The notes beneath the pieces are model-generated. The model did not search any database. It saw only the letters and a list, made by a program, of their open reading frames with translations, and was not told where the DNA came from. From an uncultured Lachnospiraceae bacterium (GTDB lineage: Bacteria > Bacillota > Clostridia > Lachnospirales > Lachnospiraceae), in the NCBI GenBank assembly GCA_910586125.1, contig CAJUHP010000003.1:117843-181842 (forward strand): a DNA stretch of 64,000 nt. The letters run 5' to 3'. Position 1 is the stretch's first letter. Each line of letters starts with the position of its first letter. Of this stretch, positions 52,501-60,241 are shown one piece after another. The translations under genes were made by a program, and so were the position numbers.

Positions 52501-53278
52501 GGAACAGTGGGACTGGGAGCAGGTTTACGACGAGGAGGCGCGTCGGGACATAAAAGAGCGGCTGGCGTTTACATACCAGTATTTAGCCGATGAGACGCTA
52601 CCGGTCAAGCTGTCCGTCTCGGAGTTAAAGCACGCGGCGCTGGAGGAGGAGCCGGAGAGCTGCCGCCTGATCGAACCGGAGCCGGAGGAAGCGCTTCTGC
52701 CCCGTTTTCTGACCAAGGAACAGGCGGTGCGCGGCGCTTCCCGCGGCACGGCCTACCACAAAGTGATGGAGCGCGTGGATTTCAGAGAGCTGAGCGTCTG
52801 GGGAGGCAAGCGGGATTTCGACAGCCTGTCCGCGCTTTTTGACGCCTGGTGCAGCCAGGGAATTCTGACAAAGGAGGAGGCGGCTGCCGTGAACCGGTCG
52901 CAGATTCTTTCATTTGCCTCCTCGCCGGTCACGGCCCGGATGGCGAAAGCGCAGGCGGCCGGCCGTCTGTACCGGGAAAAACCTTTTGTTATGGGGGTGC
53001 CGGCCGGGGAGATTTATCCGGGCTGTGAAAGCGAGGAGCTGGTTTTGGTTCAGGGTATTATCGACGTATACTGGCAGGAGGAGGACGGGCTCTATATTCT
53101 GGACTATAAGACGGACCGGGTGGGAAAAGAGGACGGCGAGCAGGTGCTGGTGCGCCGCTACCGCGCGCAGCTTTCCTATTATGCGGACGCGCTGTCCCGC
53201 GCCATGGGGCTGCCGGTGCGGGAGGTATATCTGTATTCCTTTACCCTAAACCGTCTGATAACAGGCTTTGTAATATAA
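49532..53278 (+). CDS. addA: ATP-dependent helicase/nuclease subunit A (AddA)
   Basis: A 1248-residue UvrD-family helicase with C-terminal nuclease. Walker A is AAAGSGKTAVLVERI (residues 25-39). Helicase motifs include EYQDSNLVQE (motif II), VGDVKQSIYKFR (motif III) and TIHKSKGLEYPVVF (motif V). The nuclease end has GTAYHKVMERVDF and GIIDVYWQEEDGLYILDYKTDR. It is 18 bases after addB and co-transcribed with it. AddAB resects double-strand breaks for RecA. Confidence 0.96.
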   Translation: MAVTWTEEQKKVIELRGRNILVAAAAGSGKTAVLVERILSRLTDRSDPVNVDELLIVTFTRAAAAQMRDRIGQALKARLEKTPENVHLQRQLTLLHYAQITTIDSFCSHVLRSHFDELDLDPDFRIGDEGELRLIRGDLIEQLMEDHYGAGDADYEELVETMAVGKADGGIADLIETLFFFVSAHPFPEKTLRRWGGVLEAGGEEEDPEEEKPENQSAKQKGGGLDKQDWMNYLLEQMHREAGERIEQYEQAIRLCMSPYGPSAYVPMFESDREQAERVFRAGSFDALRRALEEMNFIRKPVIRDKSVDAEKKERLSAFRDECKKAMQKWQELFDFPDEEETRRQWEQSERPLRTLCRLTQEFMERFASYKKERRLLDFNDLEHLALQILTDEKEGRVVPSAVARRLQNSYREVMIDEYQDSNLVQELLLSSVAGHWVGRPNQFMVGDVKQSIYKFRMARPEIFMEKYASYTREDSENQRVDLHKNFRSRPEVLDAANFIFSRIMAKALGGITYDEQNALHAGAVFAEPEEEEKPGAYRTKLLLVDLADDEGYRKEIDAKEAEAKAIAGQIRDLTDEKDGLKIWDSAEGRYRTAGFGDIVILLRTFTGWAEVFVNVLLNAGIPAFAQSSTGYFTTLEVQTVLNCLRILDNPMQDIPLAAVMHSPVGGFSSEEMAALKAGFVKAGSPGSVSGLYGACLYGSGRCPENQEEAVSAADTPLRRKTEAFLAQLDRLRRQAVYLSLHELLQHLYEDTGYYELASVMPDGAVRRANLDMLMEKAVAYEGTSYYGLFDFVRYIENLQKYDVDFGEAAPDGESGNTVRITTIHKSKGLEYPVVFVAGTGKTFNRQDSRARILMHPDLGLAADYVDMENRLRTPTLKKQVLARRLNLDNLGEELRVLYVAMTRAKEKLFLTGTDKHLRKKLAKSAARAGGDGPLPSFLVAESASFLDWLLLSLGGVENPPIDSEVISFTELLPAEVENQFLRLHAREALEQWDWEQVYDEEARRDIKERLAFTYQYLADETLPVKLSVSELKHAALEEEPESCRLIEPEPEEALLPRFLTKEQAVRGASRGTAYHKVMERVDFRELSVWGGKRDFDSLSALFDAWCSQGILTKEEAAAVNRSQILSFASSPVTARMAKAQAAGRLYREKPFVMGVPAGEIYPGCESEELVLVQGIIDVYWQEEDGLYILDYKTDRVGKEDGEQVLVRRYRAQLSYYADALSRAMGLPVREVYLYSFTLNRLITGFVI

Positions 53279-53296
53279 TTGTAACAAATATTGCGG

Positions 53297-53325
53297 TTTT
53301 CAAATGAGAGGAAAACGGTTATACT
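53297..53325 (+). promoter_or_regulatory. Promoter of the M16C peptidase unit
   Basis: TTTTCA (53297-53302) and TATACT (53320-53325) with a 17-base spacer, 37 bases before the ATG at 53362. The -35 box is weak. Confidence 0.5.
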
Positions 53326-53361
53326 GGACAAAGAGATCGAATCGTGAAAGGAGTTTCATCT

Positions 53362-56358
53362 ATGAACCATACAGCAGAAAAGGGGCAGGAGGCGCAGAAG
53401 ACGGCCATTGAAACCGTCGGGAAAGTGAAGGCGCTCATCGCCTATGAATGTCTGGAAGAGCGCTGGATCGACGAGCTGAATTCGCAGGCGCTGATCTGCC
53501 GTCACAGAAAGAGCGGAGCCAGGCTGTTTCTTTTATCCAACGACGACGAAAATAAAGTTTTTACGGTCAGCTTCCGCACGCCTCCGGCAGACAGTACCGG
53601 TCTGCCGCATATTCTGGAACACAGCGTTCTTTGCGGTTCGCGCAAGTTTCCGGCCAAGGACCCCTTTGTGGAGCTGGTGAAAGGTTCTCTGAATACCTTT
53701 TTAAACGCTATGACCTATCCGGATAAGACGCTCTATCCGGTGGCAAGCTGCAATGACAAGGATTTTCAGAATCTGATGGACGTATATATGGACGCCGTCC
53801 TGCATCCCAATATCTGCGAGAATGAGAAAATCTTTCGTCAGGAGGGATGGCATTATGAGATGGAGAGCGCCGAGGACCCTCTGACAATCAACGGCGTGGT
53901 TTATAATGAGATGATCGGCGCCTATTCGCAGCCGGAAGGGCTTTTGGAGGCTTTTACGCAGAAAGCGCTGTTTCCGGATACCTGCTACGGGCAGGATTCG
54001 GGCGGCGACCCGGATCACATTCCGGAGCTGAGTTACGAGGGATTTCAGGATTTTTACCGCCGGTATTATCATCCGTCCAACAGCTTTATCTATCTGTACG
54101 GCGATATGGATATGGCAGAGAAGCTGACCTGGTTAGATCAGGAGTATCTGCAGGAGTATGAAGCGGCGGACATCGACTCCCGCATCCGGGAGCAGAAGCC
54201 CTTTCTGCAGCCGGCCGAGCAGACGCAGTTTTATCCTCTGACTGAGGAGGAGGACGAAGAGCAGCAGACATATCTGTCCGTCAGTTCGGTGGTGGGAATG
54301 GAGCTGGACCCGAGAGCCTACGTAGCGTTTCAGATTCTGGAATACGCCCTTCTAACCGCGCCGGGCGCTCCCTTAAAGCAGGCTCTTTTGGACGCCGGGA
54401 TCGGCAAGGACGTACTCGGCGGTTTCAACAGCGGAATTTTGCAGCCGTATTTCAGCGTCATAGCGAAGAATGCCGACAGCGGCCAGAAGGAAGAGTTCCT
54501 TTCGCTGGTGGATGAGACGCTTCGCCGGATCGCGCAGGAGGGGATCGACCGGAAATCTCTGCTGGCCGGTTTAAACTATTATGAATTTAAATACCGGGAG
54601 GCGGATTACGGCTCGTTTCCCAAGGGATTGATGTACGGCCTGCAGTGCTTTGATAGCTGGCTGTACGACGAGTCGGATCCGTTTATGCATCTGGCCTACG
54701 CCGGCACGTTTCGGTGGCTGAAACAGGAGATAGAGAACGGATATTTTGAAAATCTGATCCGGGAGAAGCTTTTGGACAATCCTCACAGTGCCGTGATCGT
54801 GCTGTGCCCCGAAAAAGGGCTTTCGGAGAAAAAGGAAGCGGCTCTGGCAAAACGGCTGGCAGAGAAAAAAGCGGCCATGAGCGAGTCGGAGAGGGAAGAG
54901 CTGGCGCGGGCGACGCGGGAACTGAAAGCGTATCAGGAGGAGCCCACGGACCCGGAGATTCTCAAAAAAATCCCGATGCTGACCAGAGAGGACATCCGCC
55001 GGAACGTATGGCCTCTCAACGCGAAGGAATCAAAGGACTGCGGCGTGACGGTACTGCACCACGATTTGTTTACGGCCGACATCGGTTATCTGCGCCTGTT
55101 GTTTGACGTGGAGGCTGTGGAGGATGAGGATCTTCCGGTGCTGGCGCTGTTAAGCTCCGTGATGGGATATATGGATACCGACCGGTTCGGATACCGGGAG
55201 CTGTTCAATGAAATCCACATCGAGACCGGAGGGATCAGCACCGGCATCTCCACCTACGTCGATGCCCGCGACAGACAGTTTTGTTCGATGTTTGAGTTTT
55301 CGGCAAAAACCTTGTACGATAAGCTGGATTTCTGCTTTGAGATCATAGAGGAGATGATACGCCGGACCCGGTTTGACGATGAGAAACGTCTGCGTGAGAT
55401 CATAGCGGAGGGAAAATCGCGGTCACAGATGCGGCTTTTGTCGGCGGGACATCAGGCAGCGGTGCTGCGTGCCTCTTCCTATCTGTCGGAATCGGCCTGT
55501 TTTGGGGAACAGACAGGCGGAATTGCATATTATAAATTTATCGAGGATCTGGATGCGCATTTTGACGAGCGGAAAGAAGACGTCATTGCCCGGCTGAAAA
55601 AGGTGGCGGCACAGGTCTTTACGCCGGACCGGCTGATCGTCAGCTATACGGCGGATAGAGACGGTTTTGAGATGCTCCATAAGCCGCTGTCCTCTTTTGT
55701 GGAGGGTCTGTACCCGAAGGGACAGCCAACCGCCGTCCGCAGACTGCCCATAAAAAAGAAGAACGAGGGTTTTCTGTCCTCGTCCGGGGTGCAGTATGTG
55801 GCGCAGTGCGGAAATTTCCGTGACGCCGGCTTTGCCTACACCGGCGCGCTCCGGATTCTGAAGCTGATTCTTTCGTATGATTATCTGTGGATTCAGCTTC
55901 GGGTGAAGGGCGGCGCGTACGGCTGTATGAGCGGTTTTGGCAAGAGCGGGGACAGCTATTTTGTCTCTTACCGGGACCCGCATTTAAAGAAGACGCTCTC
56001 CGTGTATCAGGGAATACCGGACTATCTGCGAACTTTTGAGGCAGAGGAACGCGAGATGACAAAATACGTGATCGGGACCATCAGCGAGATGGATACGCCG
56101 CTCACCCCCTTTGCCAAGGGCAGCCGTTCTCTGGCCGCCTGGCTGTGTCATACCACCGAAGAAATGCTGCAGAAGGAGCGGGATGAAATTTTGACGGCAA
56201 AAGCGGAGGATATCCGGGCGCTGGCGCCGCTGGTGGAGTCCATCCTGAAAGACGAGAGTCTGTGCGTGCTGGGAAATGCCCAGAAATGCAGGGAGGACGC
56301 CTCGGTCTTTGGGGAGCTGTGCAGCCTGTTTGAATCGAGCGGGGAGAACCGGCAATGA
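53362..56358 (+). CDS. M16C-family zinc metallopeptidase (presequence protease/falcilysin-like)
   Basis: A 998-residue inverzincin. The inverted zinc motif HILEH lies in GLPHILEHSVLCGSRKFPAKDPFVEL (near residue 75), with further family sequence FLNAMTYPDKTLYPVAS and a distal NGVVYNEMIGAYS carrying the third ligand Glu. The two-halved clamshell and the M16C-associated middle domain fit the length. It degrades peptides in the cytoplasm. The start at 53362 follows AAAGGAG. The stop overlaps the era start (ATGA). Confidence 0.93.
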   Translation: MNHTAEKGQEAQKTAIETVGKVKALIAYECLEERWIDELNSQALICRHRKSGARLFLLSNDDENKVFTVSFRTPPADSTGLPHILEHSVLCGSRKFPAKDPFVELVKGSLNTFLNAMTYPDKTLYPVASCNDKDFQNLMDVYMDAVLHPNICENEKIFRQEGWHYEMESAEDPLTINGVVYNEMIGAYSQPEGLLEAFTQKALFPDTCYGQDSGGDPDHIPELSYEGFQDFYRRYYHPSNSFIYLYGDMDMAEKLTWLDQEYLQEYEAADIDSRIREQKPFLQPAEQTQFYPLTEEEDEEQQTYLSVSSVVGMELDPRAYVAFQILEYALLTAPGAPLKQALLDAGIGKDVLGGFNSGILQPYFSVIAKNADSGQKEEFLSLVDETLRRIAQEGIDRKSLLAGLNYYEFKYREADYGSFPKGLMYGLQCFDSWLYDESDPFMHLAYAGTFRWLKQEIENGYFENLIREKLLDNPHSAVIVLCPEKGLSEKKEAALAKRLAEKKAAMSESEREELARATRELKAYQEEPTDPEILKKIPMLTREDIRRNVWPLNAKESKDCGVTVLHHDLFTADIGYLRLLFDVEAVEDEDLPVLALLSSVMGYMDTDRFGYRELFNEIHIETGGISTGISTYVDARDRQFCSMFEFSAKTLYDKLDFCFEIIEEMIRRTRFDDEKRLREIIAEGKSRSQMRLLSAGHQAAVLRASSYLSESACFGEQTGGIAYYKFIEDLDAHFDERKEDVIARLKKVAAQVFTPDRLIVSYTADRDGFEMLHKPLSSFVEGLYPKGQPTAVRRLPIKKKNEGFLSSSGVQYVAQCGNFRDAGFAYTGALRILKLILSYDYLWIQLRVKGGAYGCMSGFGKSGDSYFVSYRDPHLKKTLSVYQGIPDYLRTFEAEEREMTKYVIGTISEMDTPLTPFAKGSRSLAAWLCHTTEEMLQKERDEILTAKAEDIRALAPLVESILKDESLCVLGNAQKCREDASVFGELCSLFESSGENRQ

Positions 56359-57251
56359 GTACATTTCATTCGGGCTTTGCAGCCCTGATCGGACGCCCCA
56401 ACGTTGGCAAGTCCACCCTGATGAACCGGCTGATCGGCCAGAAGATCGCGATAACCAGCGATAAGCCGCAGACGACAAGAAATCGGATTCAGACCGTTTA
56501 TACCGATGAGAAAGCCCAGGTGATCTTTTTGGATACGCCGGGCATACATAAGGCGAAAAATAAGCTGGGCGAATACATGGTGAGCGTGGCGGAGCGTACG
56601 CTTGCGGAAGTGGACGTGATTTTGTGGCTGGTGGAGCCGACCGCCTACATCGGCGCGGGAGAACAGCATATCCTTACGCGCCTTCGGGCGGTGAAAACAC
56701 CGGTGATTCTGGTCATCAATAAAGTGGATACGGTCCGCCGGGAAGAGATTCTCCGATTTATTGACGTTTACCGCAAAGAATTGAATTTCAGCGATATCGT
56801 TCCGGTTTCTGCCCTGCAGGGAACCAATACCGATGAACTGCTCGCGGTGATCCGGAAATATCTGCCGGAGGGTCCCCGCTACTATGACGAGGACACGGTG
56901 ACGGACCAGCCCATGCGCCAGATTGCAGCCGAATTGATTCGGGAAAAAGCGCTGAAGTGCCTGAACGAAGAGATTCCCCACGGGATCGCCGTTTTAATCG
57001 ACTCCATGAAGGAGAGAGAGAACGGCATGTATGATATTCAGGCGACTCTGGTCTGCGAGCGGGAGTCTCACAAGGGCATTATCATCGGAAAACAGGGCGG
57101 CATGTTAAAGAAAATCGGAAGCGCGGCACGCTTCGAGATCGAAGCGCTGATGGGATGCAGAGTCAACCTGAAACTCTGGGTCAAAGTGCGCAGAGAATGG
57201 CGGGATAACGAGCTGTACCTGAAGAATTACGGCTACCAGGACGAGAAGTGA
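56355..57251 (+). CDS. era: Ribosome-assembly GTPase Era
   Basis: A 298-residue Era. GRPNVGKSTL is the P-loop, DTPGIHKAKNKLG the switch II, NKVD the G4 motif, and the C-terminal KH domain has HKGIIIGKQGGMLKKIGSAARFEIE. Era binds 16S rRNA during 30S assembly. It overlaps the preceding peptidase gene by four bases. It is followed by recO, as in many Firmicutes. Confidence 0.97.
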   Translation: MSTFHSGFAALIGRPNVGKSTLMNRLIGQKIAITSDKPQTTRNRIQTVYTDEKAQVIFLDTPGIHKAKNKLGEYMVSVAERTLAEVDVILWLVEPTAYIGAGEQHILTRLRAVKTPVILVINKVDTVRREEILRFIDVYRKELNFSDIVPVSALQGTNTDELLAVIRKYLPEGPRYYDEDTVTDQPMRQIAAELIREKALKCLNEEIPHGIAVLIDSMKERENGMYDIQATLVCERESHKGIIIGKQGGMLKKIGSAARFEIEALMGCRVNLKLWVKVRREWRDNELYLKNYGYQDEK

Positions 57252-57274
57252 CAGAGGAGAGTCCGGAGGCGGGT

Positions 57275-57922
57275 ATGAGTGATTTGGTGACGCTTACAGG
57301 CATGGTTCTGTCTTCCATGCCCATCGGAGAGTATGATAAACGCCTGGTTCTTCTGACGAGACAAAAGGGGCGGATCGCCGCCTTTGCCAAGGGAGCCAGA
57401 AGACAGGGAAGTCCTCTGTTGGGGGCCAGCCGTCCGCTGGCATTCGGCGCCTTTTCTCTGTATGAGGGGCGGAGCAGCTATTCGGTGAAGAGTGCAGAGA
57501 TTACCGCGTATTTTGATGAGTTGTCCAAAGATTTGGAGGAGATCACGTACGCCTCTTATTTTCTGGAGGTGGCGGCGGCCTATACCGTGGAGGGGCTGGA
57601 CGGGACGCCGGTGCTGACGCTTCTCTACCGCGCACTGAAAGCCCTGTCAAAGCCCAGTATTCCGAAACCTTTGGCGCGCTATATTTTTGAGCTGCGGATG
57701 ATGGTGCAAAACGGCGTCTACAGTTTGGAGCCTCCGTTTGCAGTCTGTGATTCCACAGCTTATACCATCCATTATATCGGAACGGCGCCGCTGGAAAAAC
57801 TGTACACCTTTACCGTATCCGCCCCGGTACTCAAAGAGCTGGGGCGCTGCATGGAGCGGTATCGGGAACAGTATTTGGAGGGACGCTTCACTTCCCTTGA
57901 CATTCTGAAAAGCCTGGAGTAA
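57275..57922 (+). CDS. recO: DNA repair protein RecO
   Basis: A 215-residue protein. The N-terminal OB fold (LTGMVLSSMPIGEYDKRLVLLTRQKGRIAAFAKGARR) is the RecO signature, and the helical domain follows. The Cys4 zinc finger of many RecO proteins is missing: only one Cys remains in FAVCDSTAY. The protein is 30-40 residues shorter than typical. RecO anneals single strands and loads RecA with RecR. The start at ATG 57275 follows GGAGG; an alternative GTG at 57248 overlaps the era stop. Confidence 0.88.
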   Translation: MSDLVTLTGMVLSSMPIGEYDKRLVLLTRQKGRIAAFAKGARRQGSPLLGASRPLAFGAFSLYEGRSSYSVKSAEITAYFDELSKDLEEITYASYFLEVAAAYTVEGLDGTPVLTLLYRALKALSKPSIPKPLARYIFELRMMVQNGVYSLEPPFAVCDSTAYTIHYIGTAPLEKLYTFTVSAPVLKELGRCMERYREQYLEGRFTSLDILKSLE

Positions 57923-57969
57923 AATAGTTATAGTTCTGTGCAAAAAGAGAAACAGGGAGGAATAGATTT

Positions 57970-58620
57970 ATGAGACGGAACCAAAGAACCGTGTTCGGAT
58001 GTCTGCTTTTTTGTCTGGCACTTTTATGTCTGACGGCCTGCGGCAGTTCCGGCCGGGAATTTGAACCAAACGGAAACGGGATGTATGTGTCTTCCGAGGG
58101 AAAGATCAGTACGGCTTTTGAGGTGGAGATAGATCAGTCTTATTTCAGCGAGGCCGATATGCGCAGTTTTTGCGAGGCAGAAGTGAAAGAGTATAACGGC
58201 TCCAAGGGAGCTTCCGGCGTGGCCTATCAGGAGGAAGCGGCGGAAGAAGAGATTTTGCCGGTGGCGATCAAAAGCTTTACATACGGACAGAAAGCGCTGC
58301 TGGTTTTAGACTATGCCTCCCCGGAGGACTACCTGGCGTTCAATAAAAAGGACGAGGCCAGAGCCGCTTCTGTGATGTACGCGGCGGCCAAGAATACGAC
58401 GGGGCTGCCGGACATGAAGTTTCTGTCCGTGTCGGACGGCAGCCAGGTGGAAGCGGACTCGATCATCGGCGACGGAAAATTAAAGATAGTGATGATTGAG
58501 GGCGAGCAAAACGTGCAGGTGCAGGGAAAGCTGGTTTATTACTCAAATAATGTGACGGTAACAGGAGAGGATACGGCTGTCACGGCAGCGGAGGGATATT
58601 CTTATCTGATATTCCGTTAG
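57970..58620 (+). CDS. Lipoprotein of unknown function
   Basis: A 216-residue protein with a lipoprotein signal: positive MRRNQR, a hydrophobic core and the lipobox LTAC (C25 is the likely lipidated Cys). The remainder is acidic and about half beta-strand, with no recognised domain. It begins 47 bases after recO behind GGGAGGAAT and may share its transcript. Related proteins appear beside era/recO in Lachnospiraceae as far as I recall, but the role is unknown. Confidence 0.75.
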   Translation: MRRNQRTVFGCLLFCLALLCLTACGSSGREFEPNGNGMYVSSEGKISTAFEVEIDQSYFSEADMRSFCEAEVKEYNGSKGASGVAYQEEAAEEEILPVAIKSFTYGQKALLVLDYASPEDYLAFNKKDEARAASVMYAAAKNTTGLPDMKFLSVSDGSQVEADSIIGDGKLKIVMIEGEQNVQVQGKLVYYSNNVTVTGEDTAVTAAEGYSYLIFR

Positions 58621-58649
58621 AATATTTTCAGATACACTCAAAAGCAGGG

Positions 58650-58687
58650 CCGCAGCACAGCGCAATCAGGGCGTTTGTGTGCTGCGG
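58650..58687. other. Hairpin between the lipoprotein gene and glyS
   Basis: CCGCAGCACA (58650-58659) pairs perfectly with TGTGCTGCGG (58678-58687). There is no T-run, so it is not an ordinary terminator, and no T-box antiterminator motif is present near glyS. Confidence 0.5.
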
Positions 58688-58753
58688 ACTTCGCTGTGCC
58701 TGTGAGAAAAACCGGTACGGCGCAATATTGTAAAAAATAGGAGCAGAAATAAT

Positions 58754-60142
58754 ATGGAAAAAACAATGGAAAAGATTGCCGCTTTAGCCAAATCCAGAGG
58801 TTTTATCTATCCGGGCTCAGAGATTTACGGCGGCCTGGCCAATACCTGGGACTACGGCAATCTGGGCGTGGAGCTGAAAAACAATGTAAAAAAAGCCTGG
58901 TGGCAGAAGTTTGTCCAGGAAAGCCCCTATAATGTAGGCGTGGACTGCGCCATTTTGATGAATCCCCAGACCTGGGTGGCTTCCGGCCATCTGGGCGGCT
59001 TCTCCGATCCGCTGATGGACTGCAAAGAATGCCATGAGCGCTTTCGCGCGGACCAGATGATTGAGGATTACGCTAAGGAGCATGATCTTACCCTGGAGAC
59101 TTCAGTGGACGGATGGACACAGGAGGAGATGGCGGCCTTTATCCAGTCACACAGCGTCCCCTGCCCCTCCTGCGGCAAACACAATTTTACGGATATCCGG
59201 CAGTTTAATCTGATGTTCAAGACGTTCCAGGGTGTGACGGAGGACGCCAAGAATACGGTATATCTGCGTCCGGAAACCGCGCAGGGTATCTTTGTCAACT
59301 TCAAAAATGTACAGAGAACCTCCCGCAAGAAGATTCCTTTCGGCATCGCGCAGATCGGGAAATCGTTCCGCAACGAGATTACCCCCGGCAACTTCACGTT
59401 CCGCACCCGCGAATTTGAGCAGATGGAGCTGGAGTTTTTCTGTGAGCCGGACACGGATCTGGAATGGTTCCAGTATTGGAGAGGCTTCTGCCGCGACTGG
59501 CTTTTGAAACTGGGAATCCGTGAGGACGAGATGCGTCTGCGGGATCACGATCCGGAGGAGCTGTCCTTCTACTCCAAAGCCACGACCGACATCGAGTTCC
59601 TGTTTCCGTTTGGCTGGGGCGAGCTGTGGGGCATTGCAGACCGCACGGACTACGATCTCTCCAGACACCAGGAGACTTCCGGCCAGGATCTCACATATTT
59701 TGACGATGAAAAGAATCAGCGCTACATTCCCTATGTGGTGGAGCCGTCTCTGGGCGCGGACCGGGTGACGCTGGCGTTTCTGTGCGCCGCCTATGACGAG
59801 GAGGAGCTGGAAGGCGGCGATATGCGCACCGTCCTGCATTTCCATCCAGCCATCGCACCGGTCAAGGTGGGCGTGCTGCCCCTGTCAAAAAAGCTTGGTG
59901 AGGGCGCTTTAAAGATCTATGAGGAGCTGAGCCGGTATTTTAACTGTGAGTACGACGACCGCGGCAACATCGGAAAGCGCTACCGCCGCCAGGACGAGAT
60001 CGGTACGCCGTTCTGCGTCACCTATGATTTTGACTCGGAGACGGACGGGGCTGTGACAGTGCGCGAGCGGGATACGATGGATCAGGTGCGTATTCCCATC
60101 GGTGAGCTGCGCGCTTATCTGGATGAGAAAATGCGTTTTTAA
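58754..60142 (+). CDS. glyS: Glycyl-tRNA synthetase, dimeric (eukaryote-like) type
   Basis: A 462-residue class II synthetase. The opening KSRGFIYPGSEIYGGLANTWDYG, RPETAQGIFVNFKNVQ, FGIAQIGKSFRNEITPGNFTFRTREFEQMELE (motif 2) and the C-terminal anticodon-binding domain with PLSKKL are characteristic of the single-chain alpha-2 enzyme rather than the alpha2-beta2 GlyQ/GlyS form. It charges tRNA-Gly. The start has only a weak ribosome-binding site (AGGAGCAG). Confidence 0.95.
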   Translation: MEKTMEKIAALAKSRGFIYPGSEIYGGLANTWDYGNLGVELKNNVKKAWWQKFVQESPYNVGVDCAILMNPQTWVASGHLGGFSDPLMDCKECHERFRADQMIEDYAKEHDLTLETSVDGWTQEEMAAFIQSHSVPCPSCGKHNFTDIRQFNLMFKTFQGVTEDAKNTVYLRPETAQGIFVNFKNVQRTSRKKIPFGIAQIGKSFRNEITPGNFTFRTREFEQMELEFFCEPDTDLEWFQYWRGFCRDWLLKLGIREDEMRLRDHDPEELSFYSKATTDIEFLFPFGWGELWGIADRTDYDLSRHQETSGQDLTYFDDEKNQRYIPYVVEPSLGADRVTLAFLCAAYDEEELEGGDMRTVLHFHPAIAPVKVGVLPLSKKLGEGALKIYEELSRYFNCEYDDRGNIGKRYRRQDEIGTPFCVTYDFDSETDGAVTVRERDTMDQVRIPIGELRAYLDEKMRF

Positions 60143-60146
60143 ATTC

Positions 60147-60208
60147 GGGAGAACAGAAGGCGCGCGGCTTTAAGGGGAAGAAGCGGCTGTTCTCTCCCCG
60201 GTGTTTTT
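60147..60208 (+). terminator. Probable terminator after glyS
   Basis: GGGAGAACAG (60147-60156) pairs with CTGTTCTC.CCC (60187-60198) around a 30-base loop, with a T-run at 60204-60208. Confidence 0.5.
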
Positions 60209-60241
60209 GGGAAGGGATGAGTATCATTTAGGAGGGAATCG

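Noticed and set aside
58650..58753. Possible T-box leader before glycyl-tRNA synthetase
   Set aside because: No T-box sequence, no specifier-loop layout and no terminator were found; only one plain hairpin is present.
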